The notes: generated by a model not told the origin, from the letters alone. DNA of 64,000 nt from Phlebiopsis flavidoalba (GCA_035772785.1 JAOCPU010000063.1:62001-126000), one strand, 5' to 3'; positions 23,336-35,800 are shown, counted from the stretch's first letter. Translations and numbers: made by a program.

Positions 23336-25914
23336 ATGCGAGCCTTCATCTTCACTTTTTTTATTTGCTCTTGCGGCGCCGATAGCTGATCTCAGCAGAT
23401 ATATGACATTGTGCGTATTTCGTACGTGATAGTCAACACTCGTTCCGTGCTGAATATCGTGCAGTACGCTACAACGTGGGACAGGTCTCAGCTGTTCACG
23501 TATACCAACCTCGGAAATAACCCTATCAATTTTGTTTCTCCCCGGTTCCATTGGTCAAGCAGATATCGCAATTGTGACAACCAGATCTTCCAGACTATTG
23601 TCGGCCACGGTGCAACTCTGAGTATGTTCTCTACTGCAGCTGTGACCACACGCTCTAATCTTTCTTCCAGCCGATTCGTCGGCAACATTACTGAGCAATC
23701 TCAAGGTAACCACATCTCTGTTCTGTACAGCACCTCACTGATATCCCGCCATTTAGAACGCCAACGCTGCAACGTATTGGTCTATTCTTGGATACCTATT
23801 TGATCGTAAGGCAACTCTTCGCACTGTCGTGTACATTCCACCGATGAAGCTCTTATACAGCTACTGACGGAAACGGTGGGGCTGGGCTCTCCTACCTTCG
23901 TGTTCCACTCGGTGCTTCGGATTTCTCCGCCGCAGGTATGTCCCTCCCCACGCGGTTGTGCGGATAAATATCTCATAAAGTACATCAGTATATAGCTATG
24001 ACGACGTCAGCGGGGACACTTCGCTCAATAATTTCAACATCAACAAAGCGCCCACCGTGGTCTTTAGCGTGATCAACGACATCCAAGGAATCAATCCCTA
24101 CCTCAAGGTTCATCTTCTACCATGGTCACCTGTATGTCGTTTATGTCCGCCTCGGGGACACTGCTCTCACCGTTTTTTGCGTAGCCTGGATGGATGAAGG
24201 ATAGCGGATCCATGAATGGCGGCAACTTTCTGAACCAATACATCAATATTTGTAAGTCAAACCTCGCTCGAATATCATCCGCGCCCACCAGATAGCTAAC
24301 TGAATGATACAAGATGCGAATTATCTATTAAAATGCCCTGCAAGGTTTCCAAAGCCATGGGATCGTAGCGTACGCTGTAAGTCGCCATCCTGACCACGGC
24401 CGCCTTCTCATCTGATATGCTTCGACACAGATTGGCATACAGGTACATCTCATGTTATACACAGAGGAATTCGTCCGGACTAAGCGTATCTCACGTTTTA
24501 GAACGAACCCGAGAACAGCAACCCTACCTACCCAACGTGTATAGTCACTGCCTCACAAGAAGCTCAAATTGGCACGGCCTTGCGTACTCTCATGGACAAT
24601 AACGGCTTCGCTAACACCAAAATCATTGCGTTACGATCACAACTGGATTGATGCTGGCGGATATCCAGTCCAAGTTGTAGGTCGCCCACTTTCAGGAGGA
24701 ATGTGCATCCGTTTACTTTTGACTGACACTTTCCACGGACGCTACCAGATGGAACAAGCATTCAATGCATTCGCTGGAGCCTCTTTTCACTGCTATCAAG
24801 GGGAATATACCCAGCAAGCTTCGTTCCATGACGTGTTCCCGTCCAAGGAAATCTACTTTACCGAGTGTTCTGGTACCTATGGCACGGATTGGTGGAGCGA
24901 CATCAAGGTTCTCTGCTCGAACTCTTAATCACAATTACCGTACTAACGCGAGTTTAGTGGTACATGGACAACCTGTTTATTGGCACTGTGGAACAAAACT
25001 CAATGTCAGTTCTCATGTGGAACCTAGCGCTTGACGGTACTGGTCGGCCTGAGCTGCCTGGTTCCAACTCGTGCAGTACACCTTGTCGTCCACTGGGTAA
25101 GAGAGTCCGCCGAGTGATAGTCAGGCTCATACTAATGTGCCACAGTCACCATCTCGGGGCAACAGCTACTCCGTGAACCAAGAGTGTGAGCACACAGCGA
25201 TGCTATGTTGGCCTAAAGCTGAATCCGCACATCTACAGTCTATGCTATGGCCCAATCCGCCAAAGCTATCGTACCGAAGGACGCCAACGGGCCGTTCGGC
25301 CAGCGCATCGGCGTCTCCGTTCCGGTGGCAGCCTCAGCTGGGCACTGCGAGTCGGTGCTTTCGTCACTCATCGCGTGAACCCCTCGGACTGGCCGCGCTA
25401 CAGCTTAGTTGTCCTCAATTGGTACGTATCAGACAAGTGAGAACTTTAGCCCAATACTGATAGCTATTAATATTGCAGGGATGACAGTGCGAGCACGACT
25501 TGGAACCCACAACCGGTATCGGCGACCATAGAGTTTCGTGGTATGCAAGTATGTGCTTGTTGCCCTTCCATTTGTCTGCTCCTGACTAGGTGTCATAGGC
25601 AAGGTACACCTTCCCAGTTGGAGTAACCACCCTCTGGTGGTACGCTCCGAAACACCAGCAATGGCCCCGTCCAGCTCGTTCACAACATCACCCAACCGAG
25701 CGCACATCTCAACAACACTAACGCTTCGGCGACCTTCATCCAGACGCCTGTCAGTGAAAGAATACTACGGGCTCCCAATTTGAGCTCTACGCCGCATTTT
25801 ACCGCTTCTGTTACTTGGAGCGTCCCCGTCTCGACCGCCTCAAGCAGGAGCGCTGCTTCGAGCTTTACAAGCGCTTCCGACGCGACTCGCTCTCCACCGA
25901 GCTCGTTAGATTAA
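23336..25914 (+). CDS. Secreted glycoside hydrolase family 30 (glucanase type)
   Basis: A retaining GH30 glycosidase. Fungal members of this type are endo-beta-1,6-glucanases or glucosylceramidase-like enzymes that remodel or attack glucan. The start at 23336 gives a signal peptide (MRAFIFTF, then LFALAAPIADLSR once one extra T in the run 23356-23362 is ignored). Visible in order: NISSDEA-like and VSGDTSLNNFNINKAPTVV (about 24005-24060), PYLKVHLLPWSP then the PGWMKDSGSMNGGNF segment (24095-24235), the acid/base motif NEPENSNPTYPT with Glu at 24505-24507, IGTALRTLMDNNGFANTKII (24573-24630), and the nucleophile motif IYFTECSGTYG with Glu at 24863-24865. Then WWSDIK, MDNLFIGTVEQNS, LMWNLALDG (24960-25035), GQRIGVSVPV-type strands, DWPRYSLVVLNW (about 25390-25425) and TFPVGVTTLWWYAP (25610-25650), typical of the C-terminal beta domain. 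A Ser/Thr-rich tail reaches TAA at 25912-25914; this end is uncertain. About ten introns and several frame breaks. Confidence 0.9.
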
Positions 25915-26351
25915 AGCTTGTTGCTGTGGTAGCAGTTTATATTGGATCGGACATGGCTATACCATACAAGAATGTAGCAGTAGCTCGTGTACAACAGAAC
26001 GGACTTATGGACACATTTACCTTCCTTGCGCTTTCTCGATATCCCGCCATCATTGATCCGCCCTTCCATAACAGGTGACGCCACGAAGGCTTTCTCTTAA
26101 CCTGGTAACCTGGGGGTACCGGGCCGACCGGCCGGCCACTAGTGATTGCCAGTGCCGCACTCTGCTCTTCAAGATATGGAAGCTTGAAAAGAAAACTGAT
26201 ACTCGCACCCCGGGAACGTTTACTGGCTAATTATTCACATTAATTAGTTCTAAAGAGAACGAGACTAAGTAAGTGCTAACGTCCGGGCCAACACTGCAAA
26301 TTAAACTTGCATGATGGAGCGTATTGGGTAAGTATTCGGCGAGCCCCGCGG
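25915..26351. other. Intergenic between convergent GH30 and MYND genes
   Basis: No gene. At 26104-26143 a set of six-to-eight-base restriction palindromes lies almost end to end (GGTAACC, GGTACC, GGCCGGCC, ACTAGT), resembling a cloning polylinker. The rest is AT-rich. Confidence 0.5.
26104..26143. other. Polylinker-like cluster of restriction palindromes
   Basis: GGTAACC (26104-26110), GGTACC (26115-26120), GGCCGGCC (26130-26137) and ACTAGT (26138-26143) fall within 40 bases, followed by GATT. This is the style of a vector cloning site, but it stands in otherwise ordinary intergenic sequence. Confidence 0.4.
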
Positions 26352-28275
26352 CTATGAGCTAGTAGCGTCCAGTCTTGAGCATTCTTTTCTGTGACTTCGC
26401 GCCCATGCCGCCTGGACGCAGAGTATCAATACAACCTGGGCGCAGACAATTCGCACTGAGACTCACCCTCTGACACGACCGCGAGCAGAAGAACTTCTTC
26501 TTGCAGCCGGAGCAAAGCCTGAGGCTATTGGGGCTCCCGCAGTTAGCGCATGCTGTCGTCTTTGGGTTGTCCCTTCTCTCTGTCGACACCCCTTCCTCAA
26601 GAACCGAGTTTGTCGGTTCTCCAGAGGCATTGAGGACGGGGACTGTCACGATGGACTGTCCCTTCCGTAGAGCCTTGTTATGCAACATCACTTGTGCACG
26701 TAGACTCGGAGTCGGTCTCTAGTCCGGACTCAGGCGAGATTACAAAGCTCTTGTTGAACTGTTTGCTTATGTTTCGGATGGACGCGGGGGAGTCCAAGGC
26801 TTTCGATACTGCCTTCTGTGTCTCTTCGACGGAGAAGTACTCCAGATCATAATTCCACGACATGGGCATGTCTGCGTAGTTCATGGCCGCAAAACATTTC
26901 CTGCAGAGCTTCTTTGCGCTTCACAAGCGAGCCTCTATCTGCCGCGGACAGAAGCTCGGCCCAGCGCCACGGGGTGACCTCTGCGGGGGGATGGGTGCCC
27001 AGAGCCTCCCAGTACGCTGACAGAACCGATACTCTCTTCGGCAGGTAAGACTCCCTCAAGCTACAGAGCAGGCATTCAGCACCAATGTGCCGCCAAAAGA
27101 GAGGGAAAACTTACAGTGATATCAAAATACCAGTTGTCGCCAAAGTCATACTGAATAAACGTGGTCTGCCCTTTCTCACGAATGATATGTGCAATTTTCC
27201 AGCTGAGTGGAGAGCGTCCGTGAGCATAATGAAAACCAAAACAAGATAAGCGAGAGGGGCATACTCGTCATCTGAAATATATCCATATCCGGTTTGTGGT
27301 AAATGCATCATATCCACTGCGTCACAGTCTTCTATGCCATGTCGTAAGTGTACTTCCTGGGACATAGCCTTTGGACATACCTTCGGGCCAAAGATGTGCG
27401 CCATCTGTGCAATCATTTATGACATGCGCGTGGAGGTTTCGCACGCTGAAAGGGAATGAGTTTGATCTACAAAGCGGGGCAGGGAATGTCTCACAATCCG
27501 AACAGAGGGGTGAAAATCTTGTCGACGAATACCGACAACGGTAGGCCCCCTGACACGCGTACTCGACGCCAAAGCCTGTCGCCTTGCGAGTTCGGTAGCT
27601 TCGGTATGTGCCTTAGAAGAATAACGTGAGAGTTCATTCCATTTGTACGGAGCAGCCGATGGCGAGTTACCGAGCATTGATGTATAAAATGTAATCGCGT
27701 GCACTGTACTCCTGGACGTTTCAATGCTCGGAGCTGTTCGACCTGGTCATCTGTGAGATAATAGAAAAAATAAGCCTGCGTCAGATATTAGCATACCTTC
27801 TTTGCGATTAGCGCAATCAACGAATTGTTTGCCCGGCGTACGTTGCCCCTCGTCATAATCCGATTGGATCTGAATCTGGTCCGAGGTAAGTTTCAGCAGC
27901 CAGTCTGTCACCTTCAACTTCTAAACCTTACCCTTCTTTTGCCCTATAGCCATCCCCGTTGATATATTCTTTGCCCTTCCGGTACTTGGTTTGCTGTTAG
28001 ATGTATGGATAGGGGCTTGTGCAAAGCACATACAGGGAATAAGCCCCAGTGGGAAAACACGGGTCCCTCGCGCGGCTTTTGCGTCGGGGTGGTCATAGGT
28101 CATTGGATCTATCCACATCTGTAAGTAGCTATTGATTGCTCAGGAGAAGCGATATACACTTGCACCTTCCCAGAAGATCTCGTCCAAACCCGTGTGCCTT
28201 GTCCTTGGCATGGAACCTTACGAACTCTGGAACTTTTGGGACACCTGAGGGGGTCCAACGAAAGAGCGGGGACAT
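26352..28275 (-). CDS. MYND-type zinc-finger protein
   Basis: The start at 28275 reads MSPLFRWTPSGVPKVPEFVR, followed by HAKDKAHGFGRDLLG, after which exons continue through DPMTYDHPDAKAARGTRVFP and GLIPCMCFAQ (about 28110-28010). Further exons carry ASSTRVRGPTVVGIRRQDFH (about 27580-27520), IAQMAHIFGPKVCPKA (about 27410-27360), VDMMHLPQTGYGYISDDEYA and VFIMLTDALHSAGK (27315-27200), then YADMPMSWNYDLEYFSVEE (about 26880-26825). The C-terminal MYND finger is CANCGSPNSLRLCSGCKKKF, FCSRSCQR, then across a small intron AAWARSHRKEC, with TAG at 26352-26354. All seven Cys and the His of the MYND pattern are present. MYND fingers bind protein partners. The long N-terminal region belongs to a basidiomycete-type hypothetical family whose role I do not know. 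At least eight introns. Confidence 0.8.
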
Positions 28276-28646
28276 ATTATAATCCTTGCAGGGCCGTGAA
28301 AGGGAGCTGTGTGCGAGTGCGGTAGTGGTCAGTGGTCGTGCGGTGAAGGGACAGTCTTGAGAGTTGAGACACCCTAGCTAGTTCGATTCCTAAAAGGGAA
28401 TCGCGTTCCGGTTCCTAAAGAGGAATAGGTGGTTTCATCATTCACATAGACGACGGGGATCTGTGAACTACAGGTGCAAAACACATCACAACATCTCCGC
28501 GCTACTAGTACAGTCAGACAGCTCATTCAAAGATATGACGAAACAACCCCAGAGGCCTGAGTACCGAGACTCTTGATCTTACCGTACACCTAGACGACAT
28601 GCACAGAGACAATGGACATCATGACATCCCTCGTAGTAAGGAAAAC
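28276..28646. promoter_or_regulatory. Upstream region of the MYND gene with tandem hairpins
   Basis: This gap lies between the MYND start and the sulfite oxidase stop, both on the minus strand. It holds two adjacent short hairpins built on a similar core: CGATTCC-TAAAAG-GGAATCG at 28384-28403 (7-bp perfect stem) and TTCCT-AAAG-AGGAA at 28412-28425 (5-bp stem). Their position, about 110-150 bases before the MYND start codon, suggests a protein binding site repeated twice, but nothing links them to a known factor. Confidence 0.35.
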
Positions 28647-30548
28647 TTAGTCCTCAGGTTCACGAGGATCTGCTTTTGCACGCAGCCTCGTACTCCTCAA
28701 ACGGCTCGACGCTGAACTCGAGCGGTTTTGTGAGCGGCTCGAAGCTCTCTCCCACGCTCTTCCCAGCTGCTTCAGCCTCTTCATCGTCGATCGGCCGGCC
28801 GACTGCGGTTCACACTGTACAACTGAAGTCCTATGAGTGAACCTCACATGCTTCCATTTCAAGTGTAAAAATACCTTGATACGATTGGCACGAGGACGTG
28901 ACGTGTAAATCCCAACTGCGCGTGCGTGTGAGTAGAAGTATACGGAGGCAAAGCAGAGAGGCCTACTTCCAAGCAGAACGGACGAAGGTCGGCTCGGTGT
29001 TGTTCGACGAGTCCCATGTGCGCCACACAGAATTCGAGCCAACCCTCCGCGTCGACAGGGATGTCAATCTTCCAGAGGCGCCAGGCATGGTAGTGCTATA
29101 TATGGCGTCAGATCAACCGTGTGTTGGCGTGGAGGATGGAGGGGAGGTACCTTCTTGGTGAGGTTCTCGGGAGGAAACGGTTCGGCGTACCAGACATGAC
29201 CGCTATTGAGGGATGAGTTGAGGTTATATGAGAGGATGTACGACTCACCCGTCGGAGCTGACTTCAACACGTTCGACCCAGTTACCATTGCCGCTGTATG
29301 CCCAGCCTTCCAAGTGGATTTTGCCGTCGTGAATGATAACTTTACCGTCAGCAGGCGTCATGATCGCGCTCCTGCATAGAACAGTGAACAAATGGAGACG
29401 CGAGGACAAGGTCACAAGACGTACGAAAACGGGCATAGCTTGGATAGAAAATCCATTGCTCACGAGCACGTTCTGCTTCCCGACCTGCACCAATCTCAGC
29501 AATCAATCACCACCTACGCAAACACCTACGTACCTGCTTGACTTTTATAGTACAAAATACGGGGAGTCCTGACGCTGCACAGGCCCGAAGCTGGGCTCCG
29601 AAAGCGCGTTGATGCGGTAAACCCACTTGCAAGCTGCGCGCGCCAATGTAACCGGTGACGACGACGCGCAGCGGGCCGCCGTGGATCTTGGGCAGCGGCT
29701 CGCCGTTCATCTCCCACGCGAGAAGTACCTCCTCGTTCGCGCGCACCTTGCGCCACGGGCGCGCTGACGGCGTAGTTGTATACCTCGCCCTTCCTGCACG
29801 CGATATCAGTACCGAGAAAGATGACTGGAGGGAAGGAGATGTACTTGAAGTAGGTGTCTGCACCGATGAACTCGAGGTGCTTGCAGTCGGGCATGACGCC
29901 GCCGCACGCGCGTTTGAGCACTTTCTTGAGGGGCACGCCGCGATACACAGCCGTTCCGCTGAATAGGGTTAGAGTTTCATCGATGAGTGCAGGGAATGGT
30001 GGCGTACATGGCGCGGACCTCGCCCCAGGGAGCGTTGATCACTGGGCGACATGTGAGCATCCCAGCATACGCCACAGAGAGGACAATAAACGAGCGCACA
30101 TTCATCTCCGTCACCCGGGTACATGTCGATTTGCCTCTTCTGCGTCGCGTGCCACTGCATTGAAGGGTGACCGTGACCTCGGCTTGTCTATATAGGAGTT
30201 AGATACACGATGCGTTATTCGTTTGAATAAACTTACGGGAAGAGCTCGGGGTTCTTGAGGTCACGCAGAGCAGAGATCTTGACCGTGGGTAGTCTTGAAA
30301 CAAGCCCGCCGATTTCTAGCTCGGAATGCGTCGTCCGTCGATGTCGGGCGGAACACCGCCATGATTCCTCACACTGCACGAGACACCGTCAGAAACGACG
30401 ATCAGCTGGGTATATGCGTTCCATAACATACAAGTGGTGCTTGTTCTGTGTGATCCGCCCATCGCCCAGCAGGTGCTCCGGGCGCGTCTCGCCGTTGTAG
30501 GGAAAGTCCAGCACATGCAACATGTCATCCTTTTCCTTTCTTGACCAT
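28647..30548 (-). CDS. Sulfite oxidase (molybdenum cofactor)
   Basis: A molybdopterin enzyme oxidising sulfite to sulfate. Domains in order: an N-terminal segment from [19 protein letters not shown] (Met codon at 30521-30523; a possible earlier Met at 30548) and [15 protein letters not shown] (about 30360-30320). Then the Moco domain, whose cysteine ligand lies in the QCSGTRR-type motif (Cys codon 30157-30159), with MYPGDGDE (about 30120), [16 protein letters not shown] (about 29945-29900), [14 protein letters not shown] (29885-29845), [19 protein letters not shown] and [20 protein letters not shown] (29765-29640). The dimerisation domain follows: [11 protein letters not shown] (about 29460), [20 protein letters not shown] (29355-29300) and [11 protein letters not shown] (about 29280-29245). 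The C-terminus covers the EPTFVRS-type, DLHVTS-type and ADPREPED segments, with TAA at 28647-28649. No haem b5 domain is seen, as in bacterial-type and plant enzymes. Several introns and a few frame breaks. Confidence 0.92.
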
Positions 30549-32330
30549 CTCCCCAGCTGAAAAGTCGACGATGGACTTTTAGGCCAAGCGCCGCGTGGTA
30601 CTCTTTCCAGCGATGGCCAATGAGAATGGGGTTCGTCTGTGGGAGCGGAACGAATTGGGAACTCTGATCGATGAGAACTGTTAGAATCACTATCCCGCTT
30701 ATTCTGAACGAAGTGTCACGCTGACCTGGGATGGGACTGTGAAATTTATTGGTCTTCAAAAGTTCACTAGCCCGCGACGCGCTTGCGCTCGGGCGCATTC
30801 TCTCCCACTCAATGTATCTGGCATCAATGGCATTAGCATTGCAACACAAACGAAGAATTGAGAGAGAAGGAGCACCCTATCCAACCAGCCCTTTCCTCGG
30901 GGAAGAGCTGCTCAAGAGGGACACCTTGTAAGGTCGGTTCATACACAGACTCTTCCTGCTTTGGTTTGTTGTCTTGATGGCGGACGTGTGGCGACCATAG
31001 CTATGAATGGTGGTGAGGGGCCATGTAGGGGGACATCCGGGAGCCAGAGCGCGCGTTCACCAACCGTGCCTGGCTGAGGAGCGTATAAAGAGGTTTATTA
31101 GTACCTGAGGGATGCTTCCTCTTTATCTTTAGTGATGAGGAGTCCATTCGCGAACTCTGGCGGCGATGAAAGTGACGCCCGTAGGCGTACCAGTGACGGG
31201 GAAACGAGCACCACCCGCGGATCGAATTGCCGTCTGGCCCCTCCGGGCCGCAGGAAATACCTCACTGCCAACCTCCACGCGTACTAGCCCGTTATGTACC
31301 GCTTGCACCAACACATCGCTCAGACCACCCTGCTGCCGATCCGCGGTGAACCAGCCAACGGGCACGAGCCACAGTTATTTTGGGACAACCCCGCCAGTCG
31401 AATTGCGATATTTCGAAAGGGGCACTCAAGCGGACGTTCTGCCCCCTATCACGTCGCGAAGAGCTATTTCTCCTCTGCCAAGGGTCGGACAGGTGCGGCG
31501 GGATACAGGACCTGCGTAAGGACAGAAATCGCCAGACAAGTAACCGGCTCTCTGTGACGAAAGATATCAACACCGAGTTGACGAAACCTAGGAAAGCTAA
31601 GGCTTGAGTTAGTTTGACGTGCCCCATTATGGCAGACCCACGGCGCGTTGATACCGGTGGGCTATATAAACAGAGGATTGGGATGGGATAAAAACGCCAG
31701 AACGACGCTAACGGTCCGCCGGTCGACGGCGGATAGAACGCCCGGGGGGTGCGCTTTAGTATCGATTAATCCCATCATCATGGGAGTTCGAGCGAATCGG
31801 ACGGTAGCGCGCAAGAGGAACTTTGTCATCAATGGGCTATGTAAACGTCTGTGCCTGGGGCGAAGCTATCTATACGCAGGGAGCAATGACCTGGACAAAG
31901 ATTGAGGAGACCAGAGGTTAATATATCGTGATGTAATTGACCTCACACCAAGTCAGACCAAGCGCGTCCACAGGTGCTCTCGGATTCTTAGCCGCATATC
32001 GTATATGACATTATAACATACGGATCTCCGCTATTCTCGTTGTCGTTTATTGGAGCTGTTATAATTCTTAGCCCACGCGAATGGGGAGGATGCATGGATG
32101 TTCGCGACCAAGTCTGACCATTCGGGACGCGGACAGTCCCTCGTGGCCACACGCATTACGTAGACGCCACCCAGCCACTGGATCAATGATGACGTCGACG
32201 CGCCGGCACGCGCATCGTTCCATCCCCTGAACTGGACACATACTTTCGCGACAAACCCACCAGCCATGTATCAACACACACTCAACAGCGACTTGCAGCA
32301 ATCTTCCTGTAAACAATGCTCAGGTCATCT
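30549..32330. other. 1.8 kb with only weak coding traces
   Basis: On the minus strand at 31129-31365 there is a beta-strand-like, Val/Arg-rich frame (VRVEVGSEVFPAARRGQ). A short hydrophobic start lies at about 31627 (MGHVKLTQALAFLGFVNSVL). Together they could be a small spliced gene, but the plus strand is open over the same interval and no family is recognisable. Short frames at 31648-31905 and 32031-32316 look non-coding. Confidence 0.35.
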
Positions 32331-32994
32331 GCAGTAAGAACGCCTGAGGACGAGATGCACCCTGGCGCACCTGTCCCGTGCGCACAGCGCACACAGACCA
32401 AGGCCCTAGACAGACTTTCACGTCACGGACCGTCGTCACACACCTCGCGGCCCTGCAGCAGCAGGTTGGGGCGACTGTCCTTCTTGCAGGTGAGCGTAAA
32501 AAATTTTTTTTCGTGGCTAGAACCTCATCCTCACATTCCCTAGGCTACGCCCTACTACCAGCTACTCTAGGCCTCGCCCTCCCTTGTCGCCCCGCGCCCG
32601 CGCTGCCGCGTGACGCGCTACAACGAGGTCCGCACCCGACGTGGTATCGTGCGGGTCCGACCACACACGTCAAGCGAAGCCATCGTCATCCTGCGCGGCT
32701 GCGACCCTCTCTCGCTCATCGCGTCGCCGGGCTCCGTGCCGGACACGTTTGTGGACATGGGCTAGCGCAACCAATTCCAAGGCGACCACGAGGAAGACAT
32801 CGACCGCGCATCGTCTTTGGCGCATGCGATGACATCCAGGGCCGTGCTTTGGTGAGTCGCGCGCCGCGGGGGAGGATGTGGGCAGAGGCAGGGTCTTACG
32901 GCAGGAGGAGAGGGGGCAGATTAGGGCGATCGTGCAGACGAGGGCTGGGGAACTGAAGGAGAAGATGAAAGGGGAGGCTGGTGTTGCGTGTCTC
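32331..32994 (+). CDS. Unknown protein, frame-broken exons
   Basis: Not recognised, but probably a real gene. A plus-strand exon VVTHLAALQQQVGATVLLAG (about 32425-32490) ends at a GTGAGC donor at about 32491, with a CTAG acceptor near 32544. The following exon contains NEVRTRRGIVRVRPHTSSEA, then IVILRGCDPLSLIASPGSVP and DTFVDMG (about 32618-32765), NQFQGDHEEDIDRASSLAHA (32770-32830). A final Arg/Glu-rich helix GQIRAIVQTRAGELKEKMKG ends at TGA, 32992-32994. Three frames must be joined. The composition is that of a soluble or peripheral protein with a charged helical tail. No catalytic motif is evident. Confidence 0.45.
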
Positions 32995-33800
32995 GAACGA
33001 TGAGAAAGGGGTCCGTCCGAGGCGTGGTTGCTCGCTGGCGTACTAACCTGAACTCTGACCAGAGTAGTCAGAGTCTTACAGGAAGACGACGAAAAGCCGT
33101 AATTTGGACGAGCGGCATCATGGACGGGGTCATGCGAAGTTTTTTTGCATCACTGCTGTACGTTGCCTGTAATTGATCTCCTCGAATATCGTTCTTAGGC
33201 TCATCTTGGCGCAGAGCAAAGCGATGCATGATACATGATCCTTTGTTCAGTTTGAGATTATCTCACCGTACGTTGTGTGAGGGCCCTACAGTACCCGCAA
33301 TAGCGATTGTGTTACATGGGGACGTGAAACTCGGAGACTTTGATGTATGGAAGAATTGTTTGATTGTCTGATCGCAAGACGGCCCATCGCGATGTTGGAT
33401 ATAGGAGGCGCGACGCCCTGCTGGATTTGTTAGAGCCTATCTTGGTTTTTTTTTATTGTGCCCTTGTGTGAGGTATGCGACGTATTATGAACAAATTTCA
33501 GGTATTCGACACATTGACGAGATCCCGCGCTTTGCGATCGCTCTGTGAGTCTGTGACTGACGGTCGACAAAGGGACCGTGCAATGCCAACACGGTGATAC
33601 AATCGATATCTTGCGAGTACATAACTGGCTGATCAGTACTCAAGTACGCCCTACTCTCCTTTCGATGAAAGCTATTATCGCTGTTCAGCCCGGCACCATG
33701 TTCACTCTTGAAGAGACTCGCATGGAGATGGTAGACCTTTGCCCATTATTAAGTAGTTCTGCACTATTACTTGATAGTTTTGGTTTTCCATTCCGCCAAT
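32995..33800. other. No supported gene
   Basis: AT-richer sequence with short frames only. It leads into the first decayed membrane-gene copy. Confidence 0.45.
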
Positions 33801-35800
33801 AATTTATTACCATCAGTCGTCAAAATGCATATATATTCAAGTGCCGCCACGAGTAGGTCACGTGCTTTCGTGCGGCATAGATGCATCGTCAGTTTTATGA
33901 ACCTCATTGTGAGCGCTATGTCCTCTATCATTATCTCGACGACAAGATCCATTAAAGAAATAAAAGACCATCTGGGCGCGCCCATCTCTTGCCTGCCTAC
34001 AGTGATTTTCTGTGCATTGCGATACATGTCACGGCTGATTAATCAGGTGCTGAGGGGCTAGTCAACCTTGTGAATTGGCTGTGGTGAAACAGGGACGAAG
34101 AGGCTGATCATGTGGGTTGAAACTTTCAACGCTGGGGTTAGTAATATGATTCAGCATTACTGACTAGCGGTCTTCAGCTGTGAGTAACTTTCATAAAGCA
34201 AGAACACAAACACACGTGGCAGAAAGCATCATGATTCATCACAACATACTTGTTGATAGCTGCCTCAGTGATCTGGGATACATGTGAAGCATTTGTATAT
34301 ATTAGCGTTGTATGTCAGTTTCGTTTGGTGAGTACCCGCCTTTCAGTTTGATGCGAAGACTCCTTAGACATCTACTAATGTGAAGACCTACTACGTACCA
34401 GCATTCTCCGGCCGTTCATGTTTTCGCAATCTCTGGTACTAGACAAACGTGACAACTCGTTCTCGGTCTTCGGTTGTCATCATAATGGCTATCTGATACC
34501 GTCCCTGCATCTATGGGGCAGCCAGACGTCACAACTGGAAATTTTAACCTGCACTGATGTACGGATTCGTGTAAGATCATTATCCTTCAGGCAGCACCTG
34601 GGGAAGCCAGAAGGGCGGGGGGCCGTCCACCGCTCCATCAGTCGGTTGCCGGACTTCTTGTACCTCCTCATTCGACAACGAATCGGGATTACCGGACAGT
34701 CTATAGTATAGACATTTGGACATGTGTGTGGTCATGAATCATTTTCTCTGTCGATTCGCAATATTGAAGGGGACCTCAAAATTCAGTTGTGAGTTTTATC
34801 CCGGCGGTACTGGGAACATAAGTCTCTTTACTAATAATAGTCCTCCATGCTCGTGCGGCAACCTCGCTCATTCACAGAAGCTTTGGTCCTCCACAATCGC
34901 TTGGCGGCCAAACATTATGGACGCATACGGCCGAGACACTCAAGCCGAATGATGAGGAAGTACCACATCGGCTGACGATCTTCTGTGATTTTTGCGGCGG
35001 ACCGAGCCGGTTAACTATGAATGCCGCCTACCGAGAACGAGACATATTTTACTGACGAATGACCGCCTTGCGATCCGCTTACACACCGGCCAGGGTACTG
35101 TCTTCTCGCTCCTTGTAATGTGTGCATTTCCTCCGGTAACGTCAGTGCTATATTGCCCGAAGCTGTACCACCGACGTTCATGCCTTAGAGTTTTCTTTGG
35201 ACTACAAATTACGATCACACATATAATATCGCTCCAGTGGCCGACAGCGCTAAGTATACGGTTCCTCCGCGGCAACCCGGGATAAGAAGCTTCACAACAT
35301 GACGCGGCTGCGCTTGTTATATTACATGGCCCTAACCAGTCTCTTTATAATGCCTTTTGCGCGGCACTGCGTGTTAACATCGTAAAAAGCGCCGCACCTC
35401 AAATTCATGATACCGTCCCGACTGGCAACCACTTCACGTCTGCTTTAGACAGGTCTCTGTGGGCGTTATCTATCATCAATGTCACATTGCATTATGCAAC
35501 ATTCGCGCACTATTCAAATGTCATCGTCAATCCTCCAGTGACACCAGCAGAGACTGCGTGTAGATGTTGCCCCAACCTTTCCATGGCCTAATGACCCCTG
35601 CTTCCCCGTCGCTATTTATTGGCAATCCATCTGGCAGCCACCCATTGGATTAATAGACTTCTGGACAGAGCCCCCGGAAGAGAAGAGGCAATAGAAGAGC
35701 CTCCCACGAAAGTACAAGCACCGAGCGACGCCACACCAGAAGGTGTCTCGGATGCGCGCCAATAGCTGCGTGGTATTATAACGGATGTCATCTCGTTCAC
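33800..35800 (+). pseudogene. Decayed DUF6533-like multi-pass membrane gene, copy 1
   Basis: Fragments in changing frames follow the order of the large basidiomycete DUF6533 (seven-helix, GPCR-like) family: an early membrane piece around 33950-34075 (LGAPISCLPTVIF, then a YMSRLINQVL-like stretch), a third-helix-like piece near 34400-34470, NSPPCSCGNLAHSQKLWSST (about 34845-34900) followed by TIAWRP, a DGT-type piece GTVFSLLVMCAFPPVTSVLY (35095-35155), and a C-terminal SLFIGNPSGSHPLD (about 35611-35650) followed by an acidic segment. The frame is broken many times and no exon chain can be built, so this looks truly decayed and not merely mis-sequenced. A homologous region lies about 3.3-3.4 kb downstream. 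The family name rests on pattern recognition, not on a search. Confidence 0.5.

Noticed and set aside
28375..28440. tRNA gene suggested by a GTTCGATTCC T-loop-like sequence
   Set aside because: No acceptor stem pairing, D-arm or anticodon arm can be folded around it; the sequence instead forms two simple hairpins.
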